Of a DNA stretch of 64,000 nucleotides, positions 45,903 to 54,405 are shown in pieces. Position 1 is the first letter of the stretch, and every line of letters begins with the position of its first letter. The stretch is from Burkholderia sp. S171. Its GTDB lineage: Bacteria; Pseudomonadota; Gammaproteobacteria; Burkholderiales; Burkholderiaceae. A program made the position numbers and the translations under genes. The stretch lies in the NCBI RefSeq assembly GCF_009766085.1, contig NZ_LMUF01000010.1:186530-250529 (forward strand), in the 5' to 3' direction. Under the pieces are notes generated by a model. It was not told where the DNA came from and ran no database searches. It saw nothing but the letters and a program-made list of their open reading frames with translations.

Positions 45903-46400
45903 ATGAGTACACACTGCAAGCTGGATCGAATCGACCTGAGAATTCTTTCTCGATTACAGACGCAAGGCCGCATCACAAATGTCGAGCTTGCCGACGCTGT
46001 TGGTCTCTCCCCCAGTCCTTGCCTGATTCGCGTGAAGCGCCTTGAGAGTGCCGGCTATATCGCGGGCTATGCCGCGCAGATCCTTCTGGAAAAGATGGGC
46101 GACGTACAAAGTGTGTTCACACAAGTCACGCTCGCCGACCACCGGCGTGAGGATTCCGCCAGGTTCGTCGCGGCCATTCGCGAAGTGGACGAGATCGTCG
46201 AATGTCACCTCGCGAGTGGAGGGTACGACTACCTTCTCAAGTTTGTCACACGCAGCGTTGCTCACTATCAGCGCCTGATTGAAGACTTGCTGGAGCGGAA
46301 CATTGGTATTGAAAAGTACTCCAGCTACGTCATGATCAAGTCGCCGATCGTAAAGAATGCTTATCCGCTAGAGGCCCTGTTTTCCGAGAGCTATTCCTGA
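45903..46400 (+). CDS. Lrp/AsnC-family transcriptional regulator
   Basis: 165 residues. HTH domain at 7-60 (LDRIDLRILSRLQTQGRITN, DAVGLSPSPCLIRVKRLE), then the RAM ligand domain (VFTQVTLADHRR, EIVECHLASGGYDYLLKFVT). The ATG at 45903 has GGGAG upstream. It follows the demethylase-like gene after an AT-rich 150-bp gap and may control it or an amino-acid gene elsewhere. Confidence 0.92.
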   Translation: MSTHCKLDRIDLRILSRLQTQGRITNVELADAVGLSPSPCLIRVKRLESAGYIAGYAAQILLEKMGDVQSVFTQVTLADHRREDSARFVAAIREVDEIVECHLASGGYDYLLKFVTRSVAHYQRLIEDLLERNIGIEKYSSYVMIKSPIVKNAYPLEALFSESYS

Positions 46401-46415
46401 TCGCTTGCGGCGTGA

Positions 46416-47324
46416 TCATTTGACCAAATCGTCCAGGCGCCGATCATCAATGCCGGCGGGCTCCAGATGAGCAACCACATCTGCTGCCTGAAATATCGAT
46501 CTCACGGCGTCCTCCGCGTGGTCCCCAATGGTGTGTCCCTGTTCAACCGACATTGCGCCATCAACTTCAACGTGGAACTCCACGAACACCCGGTCTCCGC
46601 CATTTCGGGTCCGGATGTCATGAACGCCCCGGACACCTTCGCAACCGAGCACAGCGGACCGGACCCGCTCACGGTCGGATGTATCGAGTTCTCGATCGAG
46701 TAACTGGTTCAATGCTTGCAGTGCCATGCCCCGCGCATTCCATAGCATGTAGCCGGAAATGGCCAGCGCGCCTATTGCGTCGGCCCGGTTCCATGCAAGG
46801 AACCGTTCAAGCGCCAGCGCGACCAGCACTGCCATATTGACCGCAACGTCGGTGACGTAGTGCGCCCGGTCGGCGGCGATGGCTGTCGACCCCGTTCGCT
46901 TGACGACATAGGTTTGCAATGCGACAAGTCCGCTTGCCGCAATCAAGCTGACGATAATCACCCACAAGCCAAAGCCCATGTCGGTGAGCGGTTGCGGGAC
47001 GAACAGGCGCTCGACCGATTCAATTCCAAGTCCTATGGCCGCGCCTGTGAGCAGCAGCGCTTGCACCAGCGCGGCCACGGCTTCCGCTTTGCCATGTCCA
47101 TAACGATGCCCCCGGTCGACAGGGCGCCCCGCATATCGGACGCCCGCGAAGGTGACGAAGGAGGCGACTACATCGACCAGGCCGTCGGCTGCAGAGGTGA
47201 GCAACGAGATCGAGCCGGTCGCCAGCCATGCCCAGGCCTTGACGCCCACCAGGATGAGGGCGACAGCGAGCGCCACGATCGAGGCGAACCGGCGCAGCTT
47301 TTGATTCGACAGATATTCCGACAT
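46416..47324 (-). CDS. cation diffusion facilitator (FieF-like)
   Basis: 302 residues with six membrane helices and a C-terminal cytoplasmic domain. Metal site A residues are visible as D-x-x-x-D in AADGLVDVV and H-x-x-x-D in RAHYVTDVAVN, the combination of FieF-type Zn/Fe exporters. The C-terminal part has VHDIRTRNGGDRVFVEFHVE with the usual His. Expected to export Zn2+ or Fe2+ with proton exchange. In-frame starts at 47351 and 47354 also exist. Convergent with the Lrp gene, 15 bp apart. Confidence 0.92.
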   Translation of the reverse strand: MSEYLSNQKLRRFASIVALAVALILVGVKAWAWLATGSISLLTSAADGLVDVVASFVTFAGVRYAGRPVDRGHRYGHGKAEAVAALVQALLLTGAAIGLGIESVERLFVPQPLTDMGFGLWVIIVSLIAASGLVALQTYVVKRTGSTAIAADRAHYVTDVAVNMAVLVALALERFLAWNRADAIGALAISGYMLWNARGMALQALNQLLDRELDTSDRERVRSAVLGCEGVRGVHDIRTRNGGDRVFVEFHVEVDGAMSVEQGHTIGDHAEDAVRSIFQAADVVAHLEPAGIDDRRLDDLVK

Positions 47325-47567
47325 GGGCACACGTCTCGCTTCGTAAGTCATCATGCTACGACAGTCGCGCGCAAATGCTAAAGATACGCAGCTTGATCGG
47401 TATGCAGGCGAGGAGCGTGTTTTAGCGCTTGAAGGGAGAGCGGCATTGATGAACCCGCGTGATTAACTCGTCAGTCAGCGGCGGAACGCTTGTTCATCGA
47501 TTCCAGGAACGATCAAAACCGGCTTTGACCTTTGCATACTCATGCTTGAACCAGGCGTGAAGCCCGT

Positions 47568-47828
47568 TCACTCGCCGGTTGGCTTGCTTGAATTCGGCGA
47601 GACGCCCGTGTTCAGGATTCTCAAATTGCGGATCCGCCGGAAGGTGGGGTTGTCGTGTAGCAAGCGGGCGGTGATATGCGCTACAGCGGCTTCGCCGAGA
47701 AGATAGTCCGGCACGCCAGAGACCGAGTGGTGAGTCATATGCTGATTGTAAGTTTCCGGCGCTTCGGCTGAACTATAGAAAAAATCGACTTCGTACGTTG
47801 CCAAATTGAACTCCAATGGTGTGATCAA
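47568..47828 (-). CDS. hypothetical protein
   Basis: 86 residues. Begins MITPLEFNLATYEVDFFYSS using a TTG codon, inside a palindrome; no clear ribosome site is seen. An internal ATG (MTHHSVSGVPDY) could be the real start. I recognise no family. Coding status is moderate only, based on an open frame with ordinary composition. Confidence 0.4.
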   Translation of the reverse strand: MITPLEFNLATYEVDFFYSSAEAPETYNQHMTHHSVSGVPDYLLGEAAVAHITARLLHDNPTFRRIRNLRILNTGVSPNSSKPTGE

Positions 47829-47842
47829 TTGTTAAACAATTG
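47826..47842. promoter_or_regulatory. 17-bp perfect palindrome
   Basis: CAATTGTT-A-AACAATTG, 8-bp arms around one base. The density of symmetry is high for an operator; it overlaps the putative start of the 47568-47828 gene. Confidence 0.45.
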
Positions 47843-48231
47843 ACCCAATCGATTCTATCAAGAGCCGGCAACAAGTGAGCGTGAGGGAAACAACAAGCGA
47901 AATGTCGCATACGGGTAGGCGCTCCCTATTTGAGCACGCGTGGCAAAAAGCGAGTCCGCAGAGACAGGCGCCAAGCACGCCACCTATTCGATTCATTCCC
48001 GCGATTTTCCGTGTTTTTGCACTCAAAGTAGCTCTGAAAGGCTTGAAACAGTGCGCTTTTGCCAGTTCTTGACTGACGCGTGGCTAACGCACGAACACAG
48101 TCCTTAAAAAGAATTGCCTTTGTTTGTCCGATTTGTGTTCCCCTAAAGGAGGCACCCACTGCGCCAGCATCAGCCGCGGGTGCCGGTCTTGCAGCGTCGC
48201 TGTATGACGGCCAAAGGAGAAGTCAGTAGAA
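47843..48231. other. intergenic region
   Basis: About 390 bp. Open frames on both strands lack family similarity or good ribosome sites. I see nothing in it beyond the probable promoter of the gene at 48232. Confidence 0.4.
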
Positions 48232-48552
48232 ATGAATCGCCAGATCGTTGAAGAATTGCTAGCCGGGCACGGAGAAGGGAAACTGCTTTTAAGCCATCGC
48301 ATACACGGCACTGACTTCGAAGTCATGGTTTCACTGTTGCAGGCGTCGGGAAATACGTTTGTCCGGGATTATTGCGCCCGGGCGCCTATCCTCGCCGGTA
48401 CAAGCGGACTGAGCGACGCTGTCGCGAAGACCTTTACTGCCGTGCACACCGCCATCAATGGCGACCTGAAAGCCAAACCGCCTGGGATGTCCTTGTTCAA
48501 GTTTGTCTCCGACCCGTCCCGGCGTGATGTGTTCGTGCGTCCGTTCGAGTAG
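48232..48552 (+). CDS. hypothetical protein
   Basis: 106 residues starting MNRQIVEELLAGHGEGKLLL. AAAGGAG lies 13 bases upstream of the ATG. Mixed alpha/beta composition, no signal peptide or membrane segment, and no domain I recognise. It is followed by two strong hairpins, which suggests that it is a monocistronic gene. Confidence 0.55.
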   Translation: MNRQIVEELLAGHGEGKLLLSHRIHGTDFEVMVSLLQASGNTFVRDYCARAPILAGTSGLSDAVAKTFTAVHTAINGDLKAKPPGMSLFKFVSDPSRRDVFVRPFE

Positions 48553-48587
48553 ATAGCCGCGTCGTTTCTTTGAGCGTTGCCGTTCAT

Positions 48588-48659
48588 GCAAGGGAGAATC
48601 TCCCTTGCCGCCGCCGTGGCAATGCTCTCCGTGCGCCGGTGAACGCCGCGCGCACGGAG
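48588..48659. terminator. two consecutive strong hairpins
   Basis: GCAAGGGAG-AAT-CTCCCTTGC (48588-48608) followed by CTCCGTGCGC-N13-GCGCACGGAG (48627-48659). Stems of 9 and 10 bp without mismatch. They follow the hypothetical gene at 48232-48552. No T run is present, so factor-dependent termination or a structured RNA are both possible. Confidence 0.5.
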
Positions 48660-48897
48660 CAGTAGTTCGGCTGTAGCTTTCACCTGCTTCAAACGCTCGC
48701 GTCGACTTTGACGTGCGATTGTCCAGGGACGCGTTGGCATTGCCTCCTGCTTTCGCTCCCCGGCATCTGTACCTGGGCCTCGACATTTGCGTATCTGATA
48801 CGTCGAACTTCCGGCCTGACGCAATGGGTACAAGCGCGCCTCGTGCCCATGGTCTTTCGCCAGAACGGCGCACCCGCCTGGCAACCCACAGAGAAAA

Positions 48898-49446
48898 ATG
48901 ATGGATCTTCGAACCGTTAAAGAAATCGCAAAATTGAAGGCGCAGGTCGGGCCGTTGCAACGGCAATTCGCCGAGCGGTTGAACGCAGCCGTCGCTCAGG
49001 CTAAAAGCACGGCAGTCGCCGAATTCAAGAACCACTTTACGAAAAGCGGGTTCACGGCGGCGGGTGAGGCTAAACGCTATACAGCGGCCTATGAGGGCAT
49101 GCAGTTTTTGCTGGAGATTGCGGAGACACGGGGAACACGCTCGCTTTGCGAGTTCCATCTGGTGCCGCCTGCATTGCTCAACGAAGCAAAGCTGACCGTG
49201 CATATGGTTCGCAAAGGTCAGCTTTCGTCGGCAGCGCCTTTGGCGGCCGACGAAGCAAGCTTACTCCTTGATGCGGAACGGAACCTGGCCGAGGCCCGGG
49301 CAGCACTTTCGTCGCCGGCGCCCGAGTTCTGCTTTGTGGTTGTCGAAGAGGAAAATGCGGTGCTGCCGATAGCTGACGCAGTGCTCGAAAACAGGCCCGT
49401 ATTCGATACGTTTGGAGCGTTTCTGGTGAGCGTTTATCCGCAATAA
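48898..49446 (+). CDS. hypothetical protein
   Basis: 182 residues, MMDLRTVKEIAKLKAQVGPL at the start. The N-terminal half is rich in Ala, Glu and Lys and probably helical (AVAQAKSTAVAEFKNHFTKS); the C-terminal half is mixed. No membrane helix or signal. Family not recognised. Two adjacent ATGs (48898 and 48901) are possible starts. Confidence 0.55.
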   Translation: MMDLRTVKEIAKLKAQVGPLQRQFAERLNAAVAQAKSTAVAEFKNHFTKSGFTAAGEAKRYTAAYEGMQFLLEIAETRGTRSLCEFHLVPPALLNEAKLTVHMVRKGQLSSAAPLAADEASLLLDAERNLAEARAALSSPAPEFCFVVVEEENAVLPIADAVLENRPVFDTFGAFLVSVYPQ

Positions 49447-49654
49447 ATAAATAGCGGTAATAGCGGGGCGCTTTCTGGCGTCTTGCTGTCTCCTTGCTAG
49501 CTTTTCGCACTACGTTGCTGTACCTCAGGACTTGACCAGGAGCCTATTCACGCGCTGGAAGAGGGCACCGAATCTGCCGTTTGGGGCTATCGAATTTTCT
49601 TATCGCGATGGATGTAGGGGTGTAGCGACACGTCGAGGGCGGTTGGCAGAAATT

Positions 49655-50506
49655 TCACTCCGCCGGCACCTCGCCAAGCATGGCGGCGTGGCGAGTTTCT
49701 GTGGCATCGTCCGCCGGAAACATGCATTCGATACGCAGCTCCTGCGCAGCGATGGTCTGCGGAGTTCCAACGGTGGTGACCATGGAAAAGTAATTCAGCA
49801 CTTCGTCATCTTTGACGAAACTGATGGGTATGACGGGCATGGTGCGGGTAGCGGCCGTGGCACTCACGGACCGAGGGGATTTCCACGTGGTCTGGACATC
49901 GGGGTAGGCGAGCAGCGCCGCGAGCAATTCCTGAGTTTTATCGTCAATCACCTGTCCCACCGATTCACGATAAACCCGCTGGACCAGGCTTTTCGCGGTG
50001 TCTTCCCAATTGGCAATAAAGGGGCGCATGCCTGCCGGGTCGAACATGAGATGCAGCATGTTACGAGGTCCCTTGCGCGCAGACATGTTGATAAAGCAAT
50101 TGAAGAACCGTGGCGTAGATTCATTGGCCATGAGCACGTTCCAATGGCGGTCCATTACCACCGCAGGAAAAGGTTCATGCTGACGCAAGATGCGCCCTAG
50201 TGCACTGGTCACGCTCTGCATTTCGAGCGCGTCCCACGCGCTTTCCTGATAAAGGGGAGCGTAGCCGGCTGCCAGTAATAACGTATTGCGTTCACGAAGA
50301 GGAATGTCTAGCGCTTGGGCAATATCCATTAACATCTGCCGGCTTGGAACGCTGCGCCCGCTTTCAATAAAGCTGACATGCCGTTGCGATACACCGGCAT
50401 CAAGCGACAGCTCGAACTGACTTCTGCCGCGCATATCGCGCCATTGGCGCAGCAACAAACCGAGCTCGTTGGCAGGCGGCTTGGGGTCGAGGCGCGCTGA
50501 ATTCAT
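49655..50506 (-). CDS. XRE-family regulator with MmyB-like ligand domain
   Basis: 283 residues. HTH at about 12-70 (LLLRQWRDMRGRSQFELSLD, GVSQRHVSFIESGRSVPSRQ), then the MmyB-like PAS-type domain (WNVLMANESTPRFFNCFI, MLHLMFDPAGMRPFIANWED). These regulators commonly control a neighbouring oxidoreductase gene. The ATG at 50506 has a GAGAG site; in-frame starts at 50545 and 50572 are possible. It is downstream of the AhpD-like gene on the same strand, a likely target. Confidence 0.88.
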   Translation of the reverse strand: MNSARLDPKPPANELGLLLRQWRDMRGRSQFELSLDAGVSQRHVSFIESGRSVPSRQMLMDIAQALDIPLRERNTLLLAAGYAPLYQESAWDALEMQSVTSALGRILRQHEPFPAVVMDRHWNVLMANESTPRFFNCFINMSARKGPRNMLHLMFDPAGMRPFIANWEDTAKSLVQRVYRESVGQVIDDKTQELLAALLAYPDVQTTWKSPRSVSATAATRTMPVIPISFVKDDEVLNYFSMVTTVGTPQTIAAQELRIECMFPADDATETRHAAMLGEVPAE

Positions 50507-50741
50507 GGGTCTCTCATTCGCAACAGGGTTCGGGCGATTGTTCATGATCGACCGCGCGGGGCATATGTCCACTGCCCACGTTCGCGGCCTTTTGATCCAC
50601 CGGACAAGAATACGCTTAACTCTGCAAGTCGACCGGCTGCCGCCCAGTTGGCGCGGCGGCCGCAGCGACTAGAGCGGTCGCACGTGGTTCGGCGCGAACC
50701 GAACCGTGCGCGATCGTCCTGCTTAGTAGCGCGTCGTCTTG

Positions 50742-51293
50742 TCAGGCAGGCGTCCAGGTCTGAGCCTTAAAGCGCTCTTCAACGGGCGTACCCGCCATGT
50801 TCGTCGTAGTGGCGGCCATGGTGGATACACCAATGCTAGTGATTACCTCGAAAATCTGAAGCGCAGAATATCCAGCCGAGGTAAATCTTTCGACCTCTTC
50901 CCCGGTCACATTCCCCCGCTTTTCGATCAGGGCTTTGGTCATGCCCGACAGCGCCGCGTACTTCGGATGATCCGGCAATTTCCCCTCGCGGATAGCCTTG
51001 ACGTCGGACGCCTTCATGCCGTCCTCCAGGGCAAACGTGGAGTGAGCCGCAACGGTCCACGGGCACTTGATCGTGACCGCGTTTGTGAGCAGCAGAACCT
51101 GCTTCTCGCATTCGTCGAGGCTTCCTCCATGAAAACTTGCGAAGCTGCCCGCAAACCCGTTGAGGAGAACGGGGTTTCCTGCCATGGTTGCCATCACGTT
51201 GGGTAAAAATCCGAACTTCTGTTCCAGCGCCTGCAGTGTTGGTTTGGATTTGTCCGGTGCTGATTCGACTGTGTGAAGTGTAAAGCTATGCAT
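50742..51293 (-). CDS. carboxymuconolactone decarboxylase/AhpD-like protein
   Basis: 183 residues. The CMD/AhpD core is seen as EKQVLLLTNAVTIKCPWTVAAHS, with the first cysteine and the His of E-x-C-x-x-C-x-x-x-H kept but the second cysteine replaced. Disulfide peroxidase chemistry of the AhpD type is thus unlikely without another cysteine. The start at 51293 has AAAGGAG upstream. It may detoxify peroxides or act as a lactone-processing enzyme. The XRE regulator gene lies downstream on the same strand. Confidence 0.82.
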   Translation of the reverse strand: MHSFTLHTVESAPDKSKPTLQALEQKFGFLPNVMATMAGNPVLLNGFAGSFASFHGGSLDECEKQVLLLTNAVTIKCPWTVAAHSTFALEDGMKASDVKAIREGKLPDHPKYAALSGMTKALIEKRGNVTGEEVERFTSAGYSALQIFEVITSIGVSTMAATTTNMAGTPVEERFKAQTWTPA

Positions 51294-51586
51294 TCCTAAA
51301 CTCCTTTCCATTGATTGAACGAAACTCTGTGCGTATCTCCATGCGATGCTTTTTTTCAACGCTGATACCGCAAGCAGATAACTGCCATCTTAGCGATCGC
51401 ACGAATACGTTCAATTACCTCCCATGTAATAAAGACTGATCTACGCCCGCGTGTTGGCCAGCGGCGCGGAGTTTCTTTCAAGGGGGAATAAAACTGGAAT
51501 GAAGCTGGAATGAGGGAAACCGGGAACGGCGGTTACGTTCCCGGTGAGGTCCGACGCGAGGCTGCCTGTCTTGGCGGCTCGCTTAA

Positions 51587-52012
51587 CTACTCCTTAGATT
51601 GCTCCATGGACGACTTCAACTCCTTGGCCGCCTCTTCAATTCGCTTCGTCACAATCGCATAGGCTTCGGTCTGAGCTTGCTGCGTTTTCTGAGCGATTTC
51701 CTGCATATCGGCAAGCGCTTGGTGCAGCGCCTTTTGAACGACTTCGGTCGGATTGGACGAGGCTTGGGCGGGAGTGGTGGCAAACTGCTGCGCGATGCCC
51801 TGAAAGTCATTGAGGGCCCGGCGCAGGATCTCGATCTGCTTATCTCGAAGCGCTTCCATGCCGCCGAACGCAACGCGGTTCGCGGCTGCCAGGGCTTCGA
51901 CGTCTTTTCTGCGCGCATCCAGAATGGCCTGCACGTCGAATCCCGGAAGTTTGTACTGCTGGAACATCGCGGAAAACTGACTGAACGGGTCGCTGTACTC
52001 GGGCTTCGTCAT
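51587..52012 (-). CDS. phasin family protein
   Basis: 141 residues, almost all helix. SQFSAMFQQYKLPGFDVQAI and ARRKDVEALAAANRVAFGGM match the phasin family that coats polyhydroxyalkanoate granules, and the C-terminus is a Glu/Lys/Ala-rich coiled segment. The ATG has CTTAGGGAG before it. It probably regulates the size and number of PHB granules. No pha synthase genes are nearby. Confidence 0.9.
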   Translation of the reverse strand: MTKPEYSDPFSQFSAMFQQYKLPGFDVQAILDARRKDVEALAAANRVAFGGMEALRDKQIEILRRALNDFQGIAQQFATTPAQASSNPTEVVQKALHQALADMQEIAQKTQQAQTEAYAIVTKRIEEAAKELKSSMEQSKE

Positions 52013-53045
52013 GTGCCTCTCCCTAAGATATGTTCACGTTCGCGGAAACGTTGGCGCTCCTCAGGCATAAAGGGCGGCGCCCAACGCTCTTTCGATAGTA
52101 CAGGCTAACGATCTTTACTGAATCCAAGGGAAAACACGCACAGGACAGTGATCTCGCGCTGGGTCGACTGCCAGAAAGGACCCTGCTGCAGACGTTATTC
52201 GGTGCGGCTTAGCCAATCTCAAGGTTTGCGGTGTCATGCACCGCAAGCGGGATCCCGTTGGCGCCGGTTCCGGCAGTGCGTCGCGCCGGCCCGTCTGCGC
52301 CTAGCGGTTTTTGGCGATCCAGGACCGAAAAGCCTGAATCATGAGGATGTCGGCGCGCCGCGGAAGCGATGAATCGCAGCGTGCTCTGGACCCAATATCA
52401 TCGGGTGAGGGTAGGCCGGTCATGTGGTTAAGTGGAATTCCAGTACGTCCCTGTAGTGGACGAATGAGCATGAAACTAAGCCGTAATGTCATTGTTCGTC
52501 GCTTCGTATGACATTACTCTGGATTACGGTTACCGAACGATGGGGCGTTTATCCGGGGGAGTTGCCCAGGAATACAGAATCTATTTCTGGCGCTCGGAAG
52601 CACGCGATTTCAGCGACTACGTCCGGCCACTGGCGGCAACAGGGATCTGGGGCGTTGGCAAGGCTAATTAACTCTTTCCGTCCACTGGGGCGAGCAAAAA
52701 CCCGTTCAAACCATTCCCAGCACCTTCATAGCGTCGCAAGGCGTCAACTTGCAGTCGTAAGCGGGCGGTACACAAATAATTTGAGCTTGTACTTTATGTC
52801 CGTCGCACGGACCTGACGTTGCGGCACTAAAACCACAACGAGAGGCCCGAACGAAAATCTACGCGAAAAGCCATTCGAGGTTGGCCGTACTTATTTTAAA
52901 GGTCATGCGGACCTTGTTGGAGCGTGATTGCGAAGGGGCCTTAAAAATTAATGAAAACGTTAGGGGAAGGTTTGAATATCAAATCGGATAACTAAGCATA
53001 AATATCTGATGCGTCGCCTTGAGAGTTTAACTACGGATAAAAACG
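52013..53045. other. 1-kb intergenic region with a long inverted repeat
   Basis: No gene is supported in this kilobase. GTAATGTCAT (52483-52492) and ATGACATTAC (52508-52517) form a perfect 10-bp inverted repeat with a 15-nt loop. A minus-strand frame ending at 52301 has a LysR-like last line (MIQAFRSWIAKNR), perhaps a relic. The rest is AT-richer than its neighbours, which is usual for transferred or decayed DNA. Confidence 0.5.
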
Positions 53046-53975
53046 ATGCTCGAAACAGAAATGACGGATTTTGTACGACGGACCTATGCGATGTATCCGC
53101 CGGACACAGCCACCATGACAATTGCCGAGCAACGCACGCTCTACGACAATTACGCAAAAGTGTTCACCCCTCCGTTGCCCGATGGGTTGACCATTGAGAC
53201 GGCCACGCTTGACTCTGTCGCGGGACATCGCATTCCCTTGCGGTTGTACCGAAAGACGAACGGGGCGGGTCAAGCCGGCACCGTGCTGTACTTTCACGGC
53301 GGTGGTTATGTCCTCGGCTCGCTCGATAGCCACGAAGCTATCACCGCGCGTTTAGCGGCCGACACCGGCATGCACGTGGTTGCCGTTGACTATCGGTTGG
53401 CGCCTGAGCGCCCCGCGCCTGCCGCACACGAAGACTGCATTGAAGTGACGCTCGCTGCAATCAACGGTAGGCTGCCGTTTGCTGCACTTCCGGCCAAGCT
53501 ACAACTGATCGGGGATAGTGCCGGAGGCAATCTTGCCGCCAGTGTCGCTACCGTTCTTCGTGACAGGGATGTTGCCGGAGTAGCGGGTGTGGTGGCAATC
53601 TATCCCGCGCTCGGACGCGAACCGGCGTTGCCCGCGCGCGATACCGAGGCTCACGCTCCTATGCTTACGCTTGCCGACGTCCATGCGTATCGCGAGCTGT
53701 ACTGGCAGGACAGGGAGCCTTATCCGCAGATGACACCGCTTGACGCAAGCCACTTCGGCGGCTTGCCGCCGACATTAGCCATCGGCGTTGAACATGATCC
53801 GCTGCGTGATGATGCTTGCCTCTACATAGAGCGGATTCGTGCGGCTGGAGGGGACGGTACTCTTTGGATCGGGGAAGGACTGGTGCACGGATGCCTGCGC
53901 GCACTCGATACAAGTCCGGGCGTGAAGCTGCTGTATCGGAAGGTCTGTGAATTCTTGACGCGCCCGCAGGATTGA
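53046..53975 (+). CDS. alpha/beta hydrolase (acetylesterase, HSL-like)
   Basis: 309 residues. Contains the oxyanion-hole motif HGGG (FHGGGYVLGSLDSHE), the nucleophile motif GDSAGG, an acidic residue in VEHDPLRDD and the His of GLVHGCLR, i.e. the complete hormone-sensitive-lipase-family catalytic set. VVAVDYRLAPE is also typical. No signal peptide, so cytoplasmic hydrolysis of short acyl esters is likely. Monocistronic. Confidence 0.9.
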   Translation: MLETEMTDFVRRTYAMYPPDTATMTIAEQRTLYDNYAKVFTPPLPDGLTIETATLDSVAGHRIPLRLYRKTNGAGQAGTVLYFHGGGYVLGSLDSHEAITARLAADTGMHVVAVDYRLAPERPAPAAHEDCIEVTLAAINGRLPFAALPAKLQLIGDSAGGNLAASVATVLRDRDVAGVAGVVAIYPALGREPALPARDTEAHAPMLTLADVHAYRELYWQDREPYPQMTPLDASHFGGLPPTLAIGVEHDPLRDDACLYIERIRAAGGDGTLWIGEGLVHGCLRALDTSPGVKLLYRKVCEFLTRPQD

Positions 53976-54405
53976 AAGGGAAGAGGAAAAATTCGCACGC
54001 CAATATGCTTGCTCGATCGCTCGAGCATCCATTCCTCGGGCACGCCCTAAGGCTCATCTAAGGTCCATCTATTGCTGATGTAACACTTACGCATTCTCGT
54101 TACATATAGCGACCATTTTCCATCGACGGAAACGCAACTTAACGTTTGGTTTCACCTCTCATCAACTCACGCCGCTAGGATGTCGGCAGGACGGGAAATC
54201 CGCATAACCCGATTGATCCGAATATTATCCGTTCGTCGCGAACTTTCCTTAGCAATGGCGTGCCTCTATTCGTCGACGCATTCGACTCGCCTATCCGTCG
54301 CGAACCGATCTTCAGGGGATGAATGGTCGCGAACGCATGGTGAGTGTCAAAGGCCATCAAGACTAAAGGCGTAAAGAAGGGTTTATCAAGAGAACCGATT
54401 ACAAC
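53976..54405. other. intergenic region upstream of the sigma-54 activator
   Basis: About 430 bp with no supported gene. TGTAAC-N14-GTTACA (54079-54104) is the only clear dyad. AT-rich blocks may hold the promoter of the activator gene. Confidence 0.45.

Noticed and set aside
48331..49203. 290-codon minus-strand open frame
   Set aside because: It lies opposite two better plus-strand genes and its translation is rich in Arg, Cys and His, typical of a shadow frame.
52301..52492. possible LysR C-terminal relic (MIQAFRSWIAKNR)
   Set aside because: Only about 15 residues resemble LysR ends and nothing upstream supports it; mentioned in the gap entry but not called.
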